In this document: in pieces, positions 34,881 through 42,533 of the stretch
Layout: each line of letters begins with the position of its first letter
How positions within the stretch are numbered: position 1 is the first letter of the stretch
Assembly: GCF_900103365.1 (NCBI RefSeq)
Contig: NZ_LT629703.1
Span: forward strand, 4,278,001-4,342,000
Direction of reading: 5' to 3'
DNA length: 64,000 bases
Origin: Afipia sp. GAS231
GTDB taxonomy: Bacteria; Pseudomonadota; Alphaproteobacteria; Rhizobiales; Xanthobacteraceae
The notes under the pieces: generated by a model
The model's input: only the letters and a program-made list of their open reading frames with translations
Told to the model about the DNA's origin: nothing
The model's database searches: none
Program-made: the position numbers and the translations under genes

Positions 34881-35492
34881 ATGATGACAAAAAGAGAGCC
34901 TCCTGTAACTGCAGCTGAACTGGCCGCCAGATTGCAGGCAAGTCCCGAGTTTATTGCAAGACAACAAGAGCGCGAGCTTGCGTTGGCTAAGCGAGTTGCG
35001 CGTCATCGTGAAGAGCAAGCTCCAATTGTGTCGGAGCTTCAGGAGGCGGGCATACAGCTTCGTTTTCTGCGCGACCTTCTTACGAGGTCGGTTCCCTATC
35101 CAACTGCCGTTCCGATCCTCCTGAAACATCTCGCGCTGCCCTATTCAGATGTTACGCGGGAGACTCTGGCTAGAGCCCTCGCCGTTCGCGATGCGCGGTA
35201 CGCATGGTCTATACTTGCGGCGGAGTATCGCAAAGCTCCTACAGGCGAAGAGAACGGCATTCGATTGGGTGCAAAGAGCGGTCTTGCCGCGGCGCTAGCC
35301 GCGATAGCGACCGAAAACGTGATGGACGAACTGATAGCAATCGCCAAGGATCGGTCACACGGTAGTAGTCGCCTGCTGCTGCTGAGGGTCTTGAAGAAAT
35401 CCAAGAGTGCGGCAGCCAAACAAGCGATCGAGGAATTGGCTTCTGATCCCGATTTGAAGAAGGAAATCGCTTCGTGGCGCGGAGGAAGATGA
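34881..35492 (+). CDS. Hypothetical helical (HEAT-like) protein
   Basis: A 203-residue soluble protein made of short helices resembling HEAT-type repeats from about residue 55 (VPYPTAVPILLKHLALPYSD, then LARALAVRDARYAWSILAAEY, and SSRLLLLRVLKKSKSAAAKQ). The N-terminal 50 residues look like a coiled coil (QQERELALAKRVARHREEQ). Base composition and codon use are clearly more AT-rich than in the neighbours, and it lies just beyond ssrA, a frequent integration site, so horizontal transfer is likely. Start is the first of two adjacent ATGs. Confidence 0.7.
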   Translation: MMTKREPPVTAAELAARLQASPEFIARQQERELALAKRVARHREEQAPIVSELQEAGIQLRFLRDLLTRSVPYPTAVPILLKHLALPYSDVTRETLARALAVRDARYAWSILAAEYRKAPTGEENGIRLGAKSGLAAALAAIATENVMDELIAIAKDRSHGSSRLLLLRVLKKSKSAAAKQAIEELASDPDLKKEIASWRGGR

Positions 35493-35634
35493 AAAGCTAT
35501 AGCAGCCTGCAGGGGCGTGGTGACTTCTCCTTCGTATCTTTTGATCGTCACGGAGTAAATTCTAACTTCTCAACTTTCATAGGAAGGGTTAGCTTCCGTT
35601 TGATCGCTCCAAGTGCTTTGAAACGAGGTGCGTA

Positions 35635-36204
35635 TTGACCCAGGCGATCGCTTCGGCTGACACCTCTCGCAATTTGCTTGTTGTGGCAGGCTGCGGCCTG
35701 CTGTCCGGCATTCTCACCCCGCTGTTGCCGACGTTGCTCGACAAGATCGCGGGCGTGCCCGCCGACATCCGCCTCGCGCTGGTCGCCATCCCCTTCGCCG
35801 TTCTGGTCTTCTTCGTGGTCCGCCGCTTCAGCGCCAACCCGCCATGGGCGGCGGTGCTGGCCGCCGTGCTCACGATGGTGGCTTTTGTCTGCGCAGTGAA
35901 CGCCGCCGTCTTCATCGACGGCCAGAGCAACGGCGCCGACAAGATGATGCGAAACATCCTGGCGGGCCTCGCCGGCGGTTTCACCGGCAGCGCCCTGATG
36001 GCGCTCGGGATCGCGCTGCTGCCGGCGGGCCCGCGCGATGCGGTGACATGGATACGGATGGTTTTGACCGGCACCTTGGCCGGCACGTTGCTGGCGCTCG
36101 ACAATGCGCTCGGCCTCGACCAGACCTCGTTCCTCTATCCGGTCTGGCAGGCGGCGGTGGCGGTCCGGCTGGCGATGGCCTTGCGCCGGCGCCGGCTTTC
36201 CTGA
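35635..36204 (+). CDS. Hypothetical integral membrane protein
   Basis: A 189-residue protein with about five to six hydrophobic helices (for example LLVVAGCGLLSGILTPLLP, LVAIPFAVLVFFVV, VLAAVLTMVAFVCAVNAAVF). It is not recognised. The TTG at 35635 is taken as start because GAGGTG lies upstream and the frame has no better option. Composition returns to the high-GC norm here, marking the right edge of the AT-richer segment. Confidence 0.6.
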   Translation: MTQAIASADTSRNLLVVAGCGLLSGILTPLLPTLLDKIAGVPADIRLALVAIPFAVLVFFVVRRFSANPPWAAVLAAVLTMVAFVCAVNAAVFIDGQSNGADKMMRNILAGLAGGFTGSALMALGIALLPAGPRDAVTWIRMVLTGTLAGTLLALDNALGLDQTSFLYPVWQAAVAVRLAMALRRRRLS

Positions 36205-36266
36205 CAATGATTGCCTGACAGAGCAAACCGACGGTCTCCGCAGCGGGAGCGCGGGTAAAAAGACAA

Positions 36267-36295
36267 TCAAGGCAAAAAACGTCAAGGCAAAAAAC
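36267..36295 (+). repeat. Short tandem repeat (TCAAGGCAAAAAAC twice)
   Basis: Two 14-base copies at 36267-36280 and 36282-36295 in the A-rich leader just before the monooxygenase start. Confidence 0.85.
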
Positions 36296-36310
36296 CTCCA
36301 GGGAAGATTC

Positions 36311-38005
36311 GTGAACCGCCCGTTCAAGCCCTATCCGTTTACGGCGAAGCAATATCCGGCGTCGCTGCCGCCGCTGGACGGCGGCGTCGATCAAGCGCGG
36401 CATCCCGTCGTGGTGGTCGGTGGCGGTCCGGTCGGCTATTGCGCGGCGCTTGGGCTCGCCAGCCACGGCGTGCCGGTCGTTCTGCTGGAGGCGGATGATT
36501 CCGTCTGCTTCGGCAGCCGCGCGATCTGCATCTCGCGGCGCAGCCTGGAGATCATCGCCCGCCTCGGCGCGGCCGAGGGCTTTCTGAAGCAGGGCCTGCC
36601 CTGGACCGGCGGCCGCAGCTTCTATCGCGACGACGAAGTGCTGCACTTCAAAATGCCGATGGATGAAAACCAGAAGCATCCGCCGATGATCAATCTGGCG
36701 CAATATTCGATCGAGCAGTTGCTGCTCGACGCCGCCGAGCAACGCCGCGACCTGGTCGAGGTGCGCTGGCAGAATCGCGTCACCGCAATCGATGCGCGCG
36801 AGGACGGCACGCGGCTCTCCATTGAAACGCCCGCCGGGGCCTACACCATGGAGGCCGACTGGGTCGTGGCCGCGGACGGCGGCCGCAGCTTTCTCCGCGA
36901 AACGCTCGGACTGAAGTTGAAGGGCACCAGCTACGAGGGCCGCTATGTCATCGTCGACATCGTGCTGGACAGCGCGCGCCCGGCGGAGCGGCTGGCTTAT
37001 TTCGATCCGCCCTGCAATCCCGGCTCGACGGTGCTGGTGCACAAGCAGCCGTCAGGTGTCTGGCGCGTCGACTATCAGTTGCGCGACGGCGAAGACCCCG
37101 ACGAGGCGATCAAGCCCGAGAATGTCATGCCGCGCGTCGAGAGCCTGCTCGGGATGATGGGCGAGACGGGCGCGTGGAGCCCGGTCTGGATCGGCATCTA
37201 CAAGGCCAACGCGCTGACGCTCGACGACTACCGCCACCGCCGCGTGTTGTTTGCCGGCGACGCCGCGCATCTGCTGCCGATCTTCGGCGTGCGCGGCGCC
37301 AATTCCGGCATTGATGACGCCGACAACCTCGCCTGGAAACTCGCTTTCGTGGTCAAGGGGCTCGCGTCGCCGCGGCTGCTCGACAGCTACTCGGCCGAGC
37401 GGGTCGTCGCCGCACGGGAAAACCTCAGCTATGGCACCAAGAGCACCGAGTTCATGGCGCCGCCTTCGTTCGCGTTCGAACTGATGCGAAAGGCCGTACT
37501 CGGCCTCGCCGTGAAATTTCCCGAATTGCGCTCGCTGATCAATCCGCGACAGTCTTCCGCGATCGCCTACACGCATTCGCCGCTCAACGTGGCCGCGCAG
37601 GAAACAGAATTCCGCGCCGGTCCCGGTCCCGGCCAGGTGCTGCCGGAGTGTCCACTCGGAATTATCGAGAGTGGCCTCACGCGCAATGGCCATCTCACCG
37701 ACCTGATCGGCCCTGTGATCACGGCGCTGTATTTCAGTGACGACGGCGTCGTGCCGGAAGAACTGTCGAAGCTGGACACGGCGATGCGCGCCGGTGGCGT
37801 GCCGTTTGCCGTCGTGCCGCTGGCGAATCGCGCCGGCGCGACCGCGGCGCGCGGCTGGGACGAGTCCGGCCAAATGTATCCGATGTATGATGCCGCGCCC
37901 GCCGCGCTCTATCTGGTCCGGCCCGACGGCCATGTGATCGGACGCTGGCGCCGGTTCGACGCCGCGACCGTGACCGAAGCGATCGATCATTTGCTGCAAC
38001 CATGA
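36311..38005 (+). CDS. FAD-dependent monooxygenase (MhpA/PheA-like aromatic hydroxylase)
   Basis: A 564-residue flavoprotein of the FAD_binding_3 family. The Rossmann motif VVVVGGGPVGYCAALGLASH lies near residue 35, the second FAD motif RVLFAGDAAHLLPIFGVRGA near 310 with NSGIDDADNLAWKL, and a thioredoxin-like C-terminal domain is probable. Relatives hydroxylate phenolic compounds. I use the GTG at 36311 (AGGGAAG upstream) instead of a much longer frame that would overlap the preceding gene. Its stop overlaps the start of the small gene that follows. Confidence 0.88.
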   Translation: MNRPFKPYPFTAKQYPASLPPLDGGVDQARHPVVVVGGGPVGYCAALGLASHGVPVVLLEADDSVCFGSRAICISRRSLEIIARLGAAEGFLKQGLPWTGGRSFYRDDEVLHFKMPMDENQKHPPMINLAQYSIEQLLLDAAEQRRDLVEVRWQNRVTAIDAREDGTRLSIETPAGAYTMEADWVVAADGGRSFLRETLGLKLKGTSYEGRYVIVDIVLDSARPAERLAYFDPPCNPGSTVLVHKQPSGVWRVDYQLRDGEDPDEAIKPENVMPRVESLLGMMGETGAWSPVWIGIYKANALTLDDYRHRRVLFAGDAAHLLPIFGVRGANSGIDDADNLAWKLAFVVKGLASPRLLDSYSAERVVAARENLSYGTKSTEFMAPPSFAFELMRKAVLGLAVKFPELRSLINPRQSSAIAYTHSPLNVAAQETEFRAGPGPGQVLPECPLGIIESGLTRNGHLTDLIGPVITALYFSDDGVVPEELSKLDTAMRAGGVPFAVVPLANRAGATAARGWDESGQMYPMYDAAPAALYLVRPDGHVIGRWRRFDAATVTEAIDHLLQP

Positions 38006-38199
38006 CAAGTGCGCCAACCATGACCGAAGCCGAACTCGACGCCGCCTATACCCATCTGTGCAAGACCATGACAGAGCTCGGCGAAGCCCGCGCGCCGCTG
38101 TTCCTGGCGCGTTTTGCGCTGCTGGCGATGGTGCGGATCGGCGATACCGCCGTGGTGCAGCGCCTGACCGATGCCGCCGCGGCCGACATTGCTTCGTAG
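38002..38199 (+). CDS. Small DUF2783-like protein coupled to the monooxygenase
   Basis: A 65-residue helical protein (MTEAELDAAYTHLCKTMTEL, then RFALLAMVRIGDTAVVQRL). It overlaps the monooxygenase by four bases (ATGA), so the two are co-translated. Small DUF2783 proteins are found next to such monooxygenases; the family assignment is by pattern only. Confidence 0.7.
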   Translation: MTSAPTMTEAELDAAYTHLCKTMTELGEARAPLFLARFALLAMVRIGDTAVVQRLTDAAAADIAS

Positions 38200-38203
38200 C
38201 TTC

Positions 38204-38286
38204 GTAGGGTGGGTTAGCGAAGCGTAACCCACCGTGATGCGTGCAAGAAAGTTGGTGGGTTACGGCTTACGCCTAACCCACCCTAC
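38204..38286. repeat. Palindromic repeat family B, copy 2
   Basis: GTAGGGTGGGTTAGCG mirrored by GCCTAACCCACCCTAC, with inner AAGCGTAACCCACC/GGTGGGTTACGGCTT arms. It separates convergent genes. Confidence 0.9.
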
Positions 38287-38305
38287 GCAGTGATGCTGCG
38301 GGCCG

Positions 38306-38620
38306 TTACGGCGCGATCTTCAGCACCGCCTTCATGTTGGGATGATAGCGGCAGTAATATTCGACCATGCCGGCCTTGTTCAGCACCGATGTCACGGTCT
38401 TCTTCGGCGGCATGGTGATGTCGAAGTCGCCGTTTCGCGCCGTCGCTGTGTGCACGAACATGTCCTTGTTGATCCATTCGATGGTGTCGCCGACCTTGGC
38501 CGAGACTTCGGCCGGCGACACCACGAGATTTTCCATCACGACTTGAATCGTCGCCGCATGCGCCGGGACGGCCATTGCGCCGAGCGCCAGTGCGGTTAGA
38601 AGAATGCGTCTCGGCAGCAT
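38306..38620 (-). CDS. Cupredoxin-domain periplasmic protein
   Basis: A 104-residue exported blue-copper-type protein. The signal peptide ends near residue 22 (AHA). The type-1 copper ligands are visible as His57 (MFVHTATA), Cys90 and His93 (YYCRYHP) and Met96 (NMKA), spaced as in amicyanin/pseudoazurin-like proteins. It lies 23 bp after the DUF4142 gene and probably belongs to the same ECF-driven operon, so electron transfer or copper buffering under stress is likely. Confidence 0.88.
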   Translation of the reverse strand: MLPRRILLTALALGAMAVPAHAATIQVVMENLVVSPAEVSAKVGDTIEWINKDMFVHTATARNGDFDITMPPKKTVTSVLNKAGMVEYYCRYHPNMKAVLKIAP

Positions 38621-38643
38621 GGCAGGTTCCTTTACTTCTAGGT

Positions 38644-39165
38644 CTACTTCAGCGCCGCGGCGACGTGTTCGGCGTGCTGCTGGTGGCCCTGAAAGATCTT
38701 CAGGCCGGTCTGCAGCAGGCTCTTCAGCTCGGCGTTGCTGGCCGAGGGGATCAGTTGCGTCTCCAGTGCACCGTTGACCGCCTTGTGATAGGCGACCTCG
38801 TTGGCGACATAGGCCTTGTCGTAGGCAGCGCCGCTGAGCTTCGCGAGTTCGGCGAGCTTGTCGGCGGCCTGCTTCGACAGCGCCTTGCTGGTGTCGTTGT
38901 CCTCCGGCGTCACCTTCAGCTTCTTGACGAGGTCGAGCGCCTGCTTGTTCACGGCCTCATGGTCGCGCACCATGTCTTCCGCGAACACCTTGACGTCCTT
39001 GCTGCCGGCTTTCGAAATGGCCTGTTTCGCCGCAGTGATGTCGATCACCCCTGCGGTGTAGGCGATATGCGCGATCTGCGGATCGGTGGGTTTTGTGGCC
39101 TGCGCCAGCGCTGCGCCGGTGAGCAGGCTCAACGCGGCGACCGCCGCGCTCAGTCGAATGAACAT
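38644..39165 (-). CDS. DUF4142 exported protein
   Basis: A 173-residue exported protein: signal peptide to about residue 21 (ALAQ), then a DUF4142 four-helix domain (ferritin-like), with FAEDMVRDHEAVNKQALDLV and FQGHQQHAEHVAAALK, whose His and Glu residues may bind metal. It is preceded by the motif GGGAACC-N18-CCAAC, identical in layout to that before the sigma gene, and followed closely by the cupredoxin. Confidence 0.9.
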   Translation of the reverse strand: MFIRLSAAVAALSLLTGAALAQATKPTDPQIAHIAYTAGVIDITAAKQAISKAGSKDVKVFAEDMVRDHEAVNKQALDLVKKLKVTPEDNDTSKALSKQAADKLAELAKLSGAAYDKAYVANEVAYHKAVNGALETQLIPSASNAELKSLLQTGLKIFQGHQQHAEHVAAALK

Positions 39166-39221
39166 GGTTTGATACTCCTGTGGCGCCGGCCCCGGGGCCG
39201 CGCGCGTGGTTGGTCACAGGA

Positions 39222-39251
39222 GTTGGATGACGCCCGGGCGCGGAGGTTCCC
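39222..39251 (-). promoter_or_regulatory. ECF-type promoter of the DUF4142-cupredoxin operon
   Basis: On the minus strand GGGAACC and CCAAC are separated by 18 bp. The same two blocks with the same spacing precede the ECF sigma gene (39989-40018). The predicted transcript start is about 50 bp before the DUF4142 ATG. Confidence 0.75.
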
Positions 39252-39270
39252 GGAAAAATGATATACAAAA

Positions 39271-39963
39271 CTAAAACGGCATACCCAGCCGCTTCAGCAC
39301 GGCCTCCGTCAGCCGTTCGCAACGCTTGCCGGCGAACGGAAACGCTTCCATCACGACAGGGCCGATCTTCTTCTCGACGTTGTCGCGCAACATCGTCCGG
39401 GCGCGGTGCAGCCGGGTTTTGACGGTCTCCGGCTTCAGCCCGAGAATGTCAGCGGTCTCCTCCACATTCATCCCCTCGATCACGCGGGTGATGAAGACGA
39501 GACGAAACGCCTCCGGCAATTCGTCGATGGCATGCTCGACGACATGCTGAATTTCGCGCTGGGCCATGGATTTTTCCGGATCCTCAGTGGCGGCAAGGGG
39601 AAACTGGATGATCTGGGCTTCGAGCACACCTTGCGGCAGCGAGTCGATGTCTACGCCGGGCCGCTGGCGGCGTAGCCGGCCCAGCGCCTCGTTCATGGCG
39701 ATCCGCGACAGCCAGGTCGCCAGACTGGAGTCGCCGCGAAAGCTTTCCAGATGGGTGAAGGCGCGGACATAGGTTTCCTGCACCACGTCCTCGGCCTCGC
39801 CGTCGTTGCGCAGCACGCCGCGGGCGAGTCGGTACAGCCTGCGGTTATTGGCCTGCATGATGACGCGTACCGCCGCCTCGTCGCGGGCCAGCGCCCGACG
39901 TACCAGTTCGCCGTCGCCGGTGGCGGCGGCCGCAATTTGCGGGGTATGAGCCTGACGCATCAT
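39271..39963 (-). CDS. ECF-type RNA polymerase sigma factor
   Basis: A 230-residue ECF sigma factor. Region 2 (LYRLARGVLRNDGEAEDVVQ, ETYVRAFTHLESF, then RIAMNEALGRLRRQRP) and region 4 (LPEAFRLVFITRVIEGMNVE, ETADILGLKPETVKTRLHRA) are clear. The C-terminal extension ends FPFAGKRCERLTEAVLKRLG, seen in some alphaproteobacterial ECF groups. No anti-sigma gene is adjacent. It is followed by DUF4142 and cupredoxin genes and its own promoter matches theirs, suggesting autoregulation. The signal is unknown. Confidence 0.92.
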   Translation of the reverse strand: MMRQAHTPQIAAAATGDGELVRRALARDEAAVRVIMQANNRRLYRLARGVLRNDGEAEDVVQETYVRAFTHLESFRGDSSLATWLSRIAMNEALGRLRRQRPGVDIDSLPQGVLEAQIIQFPLAATEDPEKSMAQREIQHVVEHAIDELPEAFRLVFITRVIEGMNVEETADILGLKPETVKTRLHRARTMLRDNVEKKIGPVVMEAFPFAGKRCERLTEAVLKRLGMPF

Positions 39964-39988
39964 GGTTCACCAATAACAGGGTATTGGG

Positions 39989-40018
39989 GTTGGATGCCGC
40001 AAAGGCGGGAAGGTTCCC
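39989..40018 (-). promoter_or_regulatory. ECF-type promoter of the sigma factor gene
   Basis: Minus-strand GGGAACC (plus 40012-40018) and CCAAC (plus 39989-39993) with an 18-bp spacer; the three bases before CCAAC are also shared (CAT). It lies about 26 bp before the first ATG. Confidence 0.75.
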
Positions 40019-40037
40019 GAAATAATTGGGTCCTTTG

Positions 40038-40116
40038 TAGGGTGGATTAGCGAAGCGTAATCCACCGGCTTCTTTGCCGTAATGGTGGGTTACGGCTTAC
40101 GCCTAACCCACCCTAC
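40038..40116. repeat. Palindromic repeat family B, copy 3 (hybrid)
   Basis: The left half reads GTAGGGTGGATTAGCG with TAATCCACC, the right half GGTGGGTTACGG with CCTAACCCACCCTAC, so the two halves come from different subtypes and the outer stem has mismatches. Confidence 0.85.
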
Positions 40117-40129
40117 GCAGCGATATTTC

Positions 40130-40495
40130 TCACGCCCCCTGCGGCACCTGGTCGAGGAACCCGGTGATGCTGCGGATGCGGCCCTCCTTGAGTACCGCGA
40201 AATCCGTGCCCTTGATCGGGCTGTCGGCGCCATCGGGGCCGAGGCCCCAGGAGAAACGGACATGATCGCCGAAGCCGTTGGGCTGGCCGATCAGCGAGAA
40301 CTTGAAGTCCGGGAACTTCTGCTGAACGCCGGCGATCAGGGCGTCAACGCCGTCAAGGCCGTCGCCCGACATCAGCGGGTCGACATAGCGGGCATCGCTG
40401 GTCCAGTTGGTGGCCAGGATCTCGCGGCGGCGGCTTGGCGTCCGCTCGTTCCACAGATCGATATAGTTGCGGGCGATCGTCGTAATGTCGGTCAT
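40130..40495 (-). CDS. NTF2/SnoaL-like protein
   Basis: A 121-residue single-domain protein of the NTF2-like fold (ARNYIDLWNERTPSRRREIL, WTSDARYVDPLMSGDGLDGV, IKGTDFAVLKEGRIRSITGF). Members include small isomerases and hydrolases; no function can be given. Three ATG codons are in a row; AGGAG abuts the first, so the third (40495) has the best spacing. Confidence 0.85.
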   Translation of the reverse strand: MTDITTIARNYIDLWNERTPSRRREILATNWTSDARYVDPLMSGDGLDGVDALIAGVQQKFPDFKFSLIGQPNGFGDHVRFSWGLGPDGADSPIKGTDFAVLKEGRIRSITGFLDQVPQGA

Positions 40496-40592
40496 CATCA
40501 TCTCCTTAGGTGGCGCCGAATGGATCGGCTGACCGACTATCGGACAATGCCGCGCGCCAATCGATTACCTCGGAGGTCAAGGATTTGGCCGT

Positions 40593-41504
40593 TCACGGAA
40601 ATCGTTTGAAGAACGCCCAGATCGTTTCGGCGCCGTCGATGTCGTGGTTTTGCGGACCGAAAAACGCGGTGGCGATGCGCGGAAAGCGCGCGTCGGAGAA
40701 CATGCTGGGCATGCGGTGGCCGCCGCCGTTGACGCGGTAGAGCACGACGTCGCGGGCCGGCGGGCAGCGCGACTCGATCCGTGTCACCGTGCTCTGGTCT
40801 TCGTGATCGCGATCCCCAAGATCGGTCACCGCGCCATCCCCGATTTCGCAGCCATTGAGCTTCCGCCAGAACGCCAGCGTTTTCATCGCCGGCCAGAAGC
40901 CGTCCACCGCGAAGCGGCTGCTGCCCTTGCCACCCTCGAACGGGATCAGGGGATCGGCGGTGCCGTTCATCATGAGCATCGGCATCGGTCGCGAAGGGTG
41001 ACACGCGGCGGCCGCTTCGTCGGTAAGGTTGATGATGACACTGGCGGCGGCCGCGAACAGCTCGGCGCGAGCACACACCAGCGCGATCGTCATGGCGCCG
41101 CCGTTCGACAGGCCGGTGACATAGATGCGCTTCGGATCGGCCGAACCGTCGGCGACATATTTTTCAACCAGCTTGACGATGAAGCTGACATCGTCGGTCC
41201 CCTTGGGCGGCACGCGGCCGGCGCGCTTGGCATCCGGCCGCAAATCGGCCCAGGCGCGGTTGAGCCCGTCGGGAAAGATCACGCCGAAGCGCTCGCGGTT
41301 CGCGACCAGGGGCCAGGAGGTGCGCGTCTTGATGTCGGCGCCGGTCTGGGTGTTGCCATGGAGTACGATGACGAGCGGCGCCGGTTTTAAGTCCGGAAAC
41401 TGGGTGAGGAATGTGCGCGCCACGCCGCCGATCTCGATCGTCTCGGCGGCGGCCGGGCCGGCGGCGAACGCGAGCGCAGCCACGATGGCAACGATCCGGA
41501 TCAT
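40593..41504 (-). CDS. Secreted PHB depolymerase/LpqC-type esterase
   Basis: A 303-residue exported alpha/beta hydrolase with a signal peptide (MIRIVAIVAALAFAAGPAAA). The nucleophile elbow GLSNG (VTGLSNGGAM), the oxyanion region VIVLHGNTQTG, an Asp in NGTADPLIPF and a His in NGGGHRMP form a complete triad. Relatives are feruloyl esterases and poly(hydroxybutyrate) depolymerases. The ATG at 41504 overlaps the stop of the LysR gene by four bases, so the regulator and esterase are co-transcribed. Confidence 0.85.
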   Translation of the reverse strand: MIRIVAIVAALAFAAGPAAAETIEIGGVARTFLTQFPDLKPAPLVIVLHGNTQTGADIKTRTSWPLVANRERFGVIFPDGLNRAWADLRPDAKRAGRVPPKGTDDVSFIVKLVEKYVADGSADPKRIYVTGLSNGGAMTIALVCARAELFAAAASVIINLTDEAAAACHPSRPMPMLMMNGTADPLIPFEGGKGSSRFAVDGFWPAMKTLAFWRKLNGCEIGDGAVTDLGDRDHEDQSTVTRIESRCPPARDVVLYRVNGGGHRMPSMFSDARFPRIATAFFGPQNHDIDGAETIWAFFKRFP

Positions 41505-42403
41505 GCTTCCTCCAGTCCGCCTCCGCGGCCATGGGCTTCCAGTGCATCCAGAAAACAACGCACCTTGGCCGGGACGAACTGGCGGGCCGGCAGCAAAGCG
41601 TGCACGTTGAGCGGCTCGCAGACATGATCCGGCAGCAGCCGCCGCAACAGTCCCGCCGCGACCGCAGCATTGGTAAAGCTCGCCGTCACCCGCAACACGC
41701 CGAGCCCGGCCAGCGCCGCCTGCAATCTGATGTCCGCATTCGAACTGACCAGCCGCGCTTTCTGCAAAGCGAGATGTTCGGTGCCGCCATCAGGCGTGGT
41801 GAGCGCCCAAGGCGCGTCATTCGGGGCGGTCAGCATCGGCAGCTTTGCCAGTTCAGCCAGCGTGCGCGGCTCGCCGAATTTTTCCAGCAGCCGGGGTGAG
41901 GCATAGAGGCCACGTTCCAGCGACGACACCCGGCGGATGACGATCCCGGTCGGGGGCAGCGGCGCCTCCAGCATCGCAAACACGATGTCGTAATTCTCGG
42001 CGACCGGGCTCACGATCTCGTGCTCGACGTCGATCCGGACCGCCAGATCCGGATAGCGGTTCATCAGTTCGCAGGCCACGGGTCCGGCATGGTTCGCGCC
42101 GAATTCGTAAGGCGACTTGATCCGCAAGGTGCCCGAGATGGCGCTGCTCATCGCCAGCGCCTCGCCATGGGTATCGTGCAGCGCCGTGAACAGCGGCTTG
42201 ACCCGCTGATAGATGGTGTCGCCGGCATCGGTCAGGCGCAGATGCCGCGTGGTGCGCTCGATCAGCCGCAGCCCGAGATTGCTTTCCAGTCGCTGCACTG
42301 CAGCACTGAGGCTCGACTTCGGATGTCCGAGCACGCGCGCGGCGGCGCTAAAGCCGCCGTGCTGAACAACCTCGCAAAACAGCTCCCAATCGCGCCAGTC
42401 CAT
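41501..42403 (-). CDS. LysR-family transcriptional regulator
   Basis: A 300-residue regulator with an N-terminal winged HTH (WELFCEVVQHGGFSAAARVL, KSSLSAAVQRLESNLGLRLI) and a substrate-binding domain. Start chosen at MDWRDW (42403); MDDCP five codons earlier (42418) is possible. It is divergent from the Rieske oxygenase gene with a 130-bp gap, and overlaps the esterase, so control of an aromatic degradation step in both directions is plausible. Confidence 0.87.
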   Translation of the reverse strand: MDWRDWELFCEVVQHGGFSAAARVLGHPKSSLSAAVQRLESNLGLRLIERTTRHLRLTDAGDTIYQRVKPLFTALHDTHGEALAMSSAISGTLRIKSPYEFGANHAGPVACELMNRYPDLAVRIDVEHEIVSPVAENYDIVFAMLEAPLPPTGIVIRRVSSLERGLYASPRLLEKFGEPRTLAELAKLPMLTAPNDAPWALTTPDGGTEHLALQKARLVSSNADIRLQAALAGLGVLRVTASFTNAAVAAGLLRRLLPDHVCEPLNVHALLPARQFVPAKVRCFLDALEAHGRGGGLEEA

Positions 42404-42533
42404 CGGGCAATCGTCCATGTGGCGGGACAGTGTGTCCAGGGAATTCGGATATCCCGGCCAATCCCGATGACATAGAAGATGACCGTAACGAAAAAGAAAA
42501 GCGCTTACGCAAACCACATATAGGGAGGGTGTC

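Noticed and set aside
36267..36295. The two-copy TCAAGGCAAAAAAC repeat as a regulatory operator
   Set aside because: Only two direct copies in an A-rich leader, with no partner regulator; slippage during replication is a simpler explanation.
36104..36310. A longer monooxygenase start 69 codons upstream
   Set aside because: The extension overlaps the preceding membrane-protein gene and is low-complexity; GTG at 36311 has a good ribosome-binding site.
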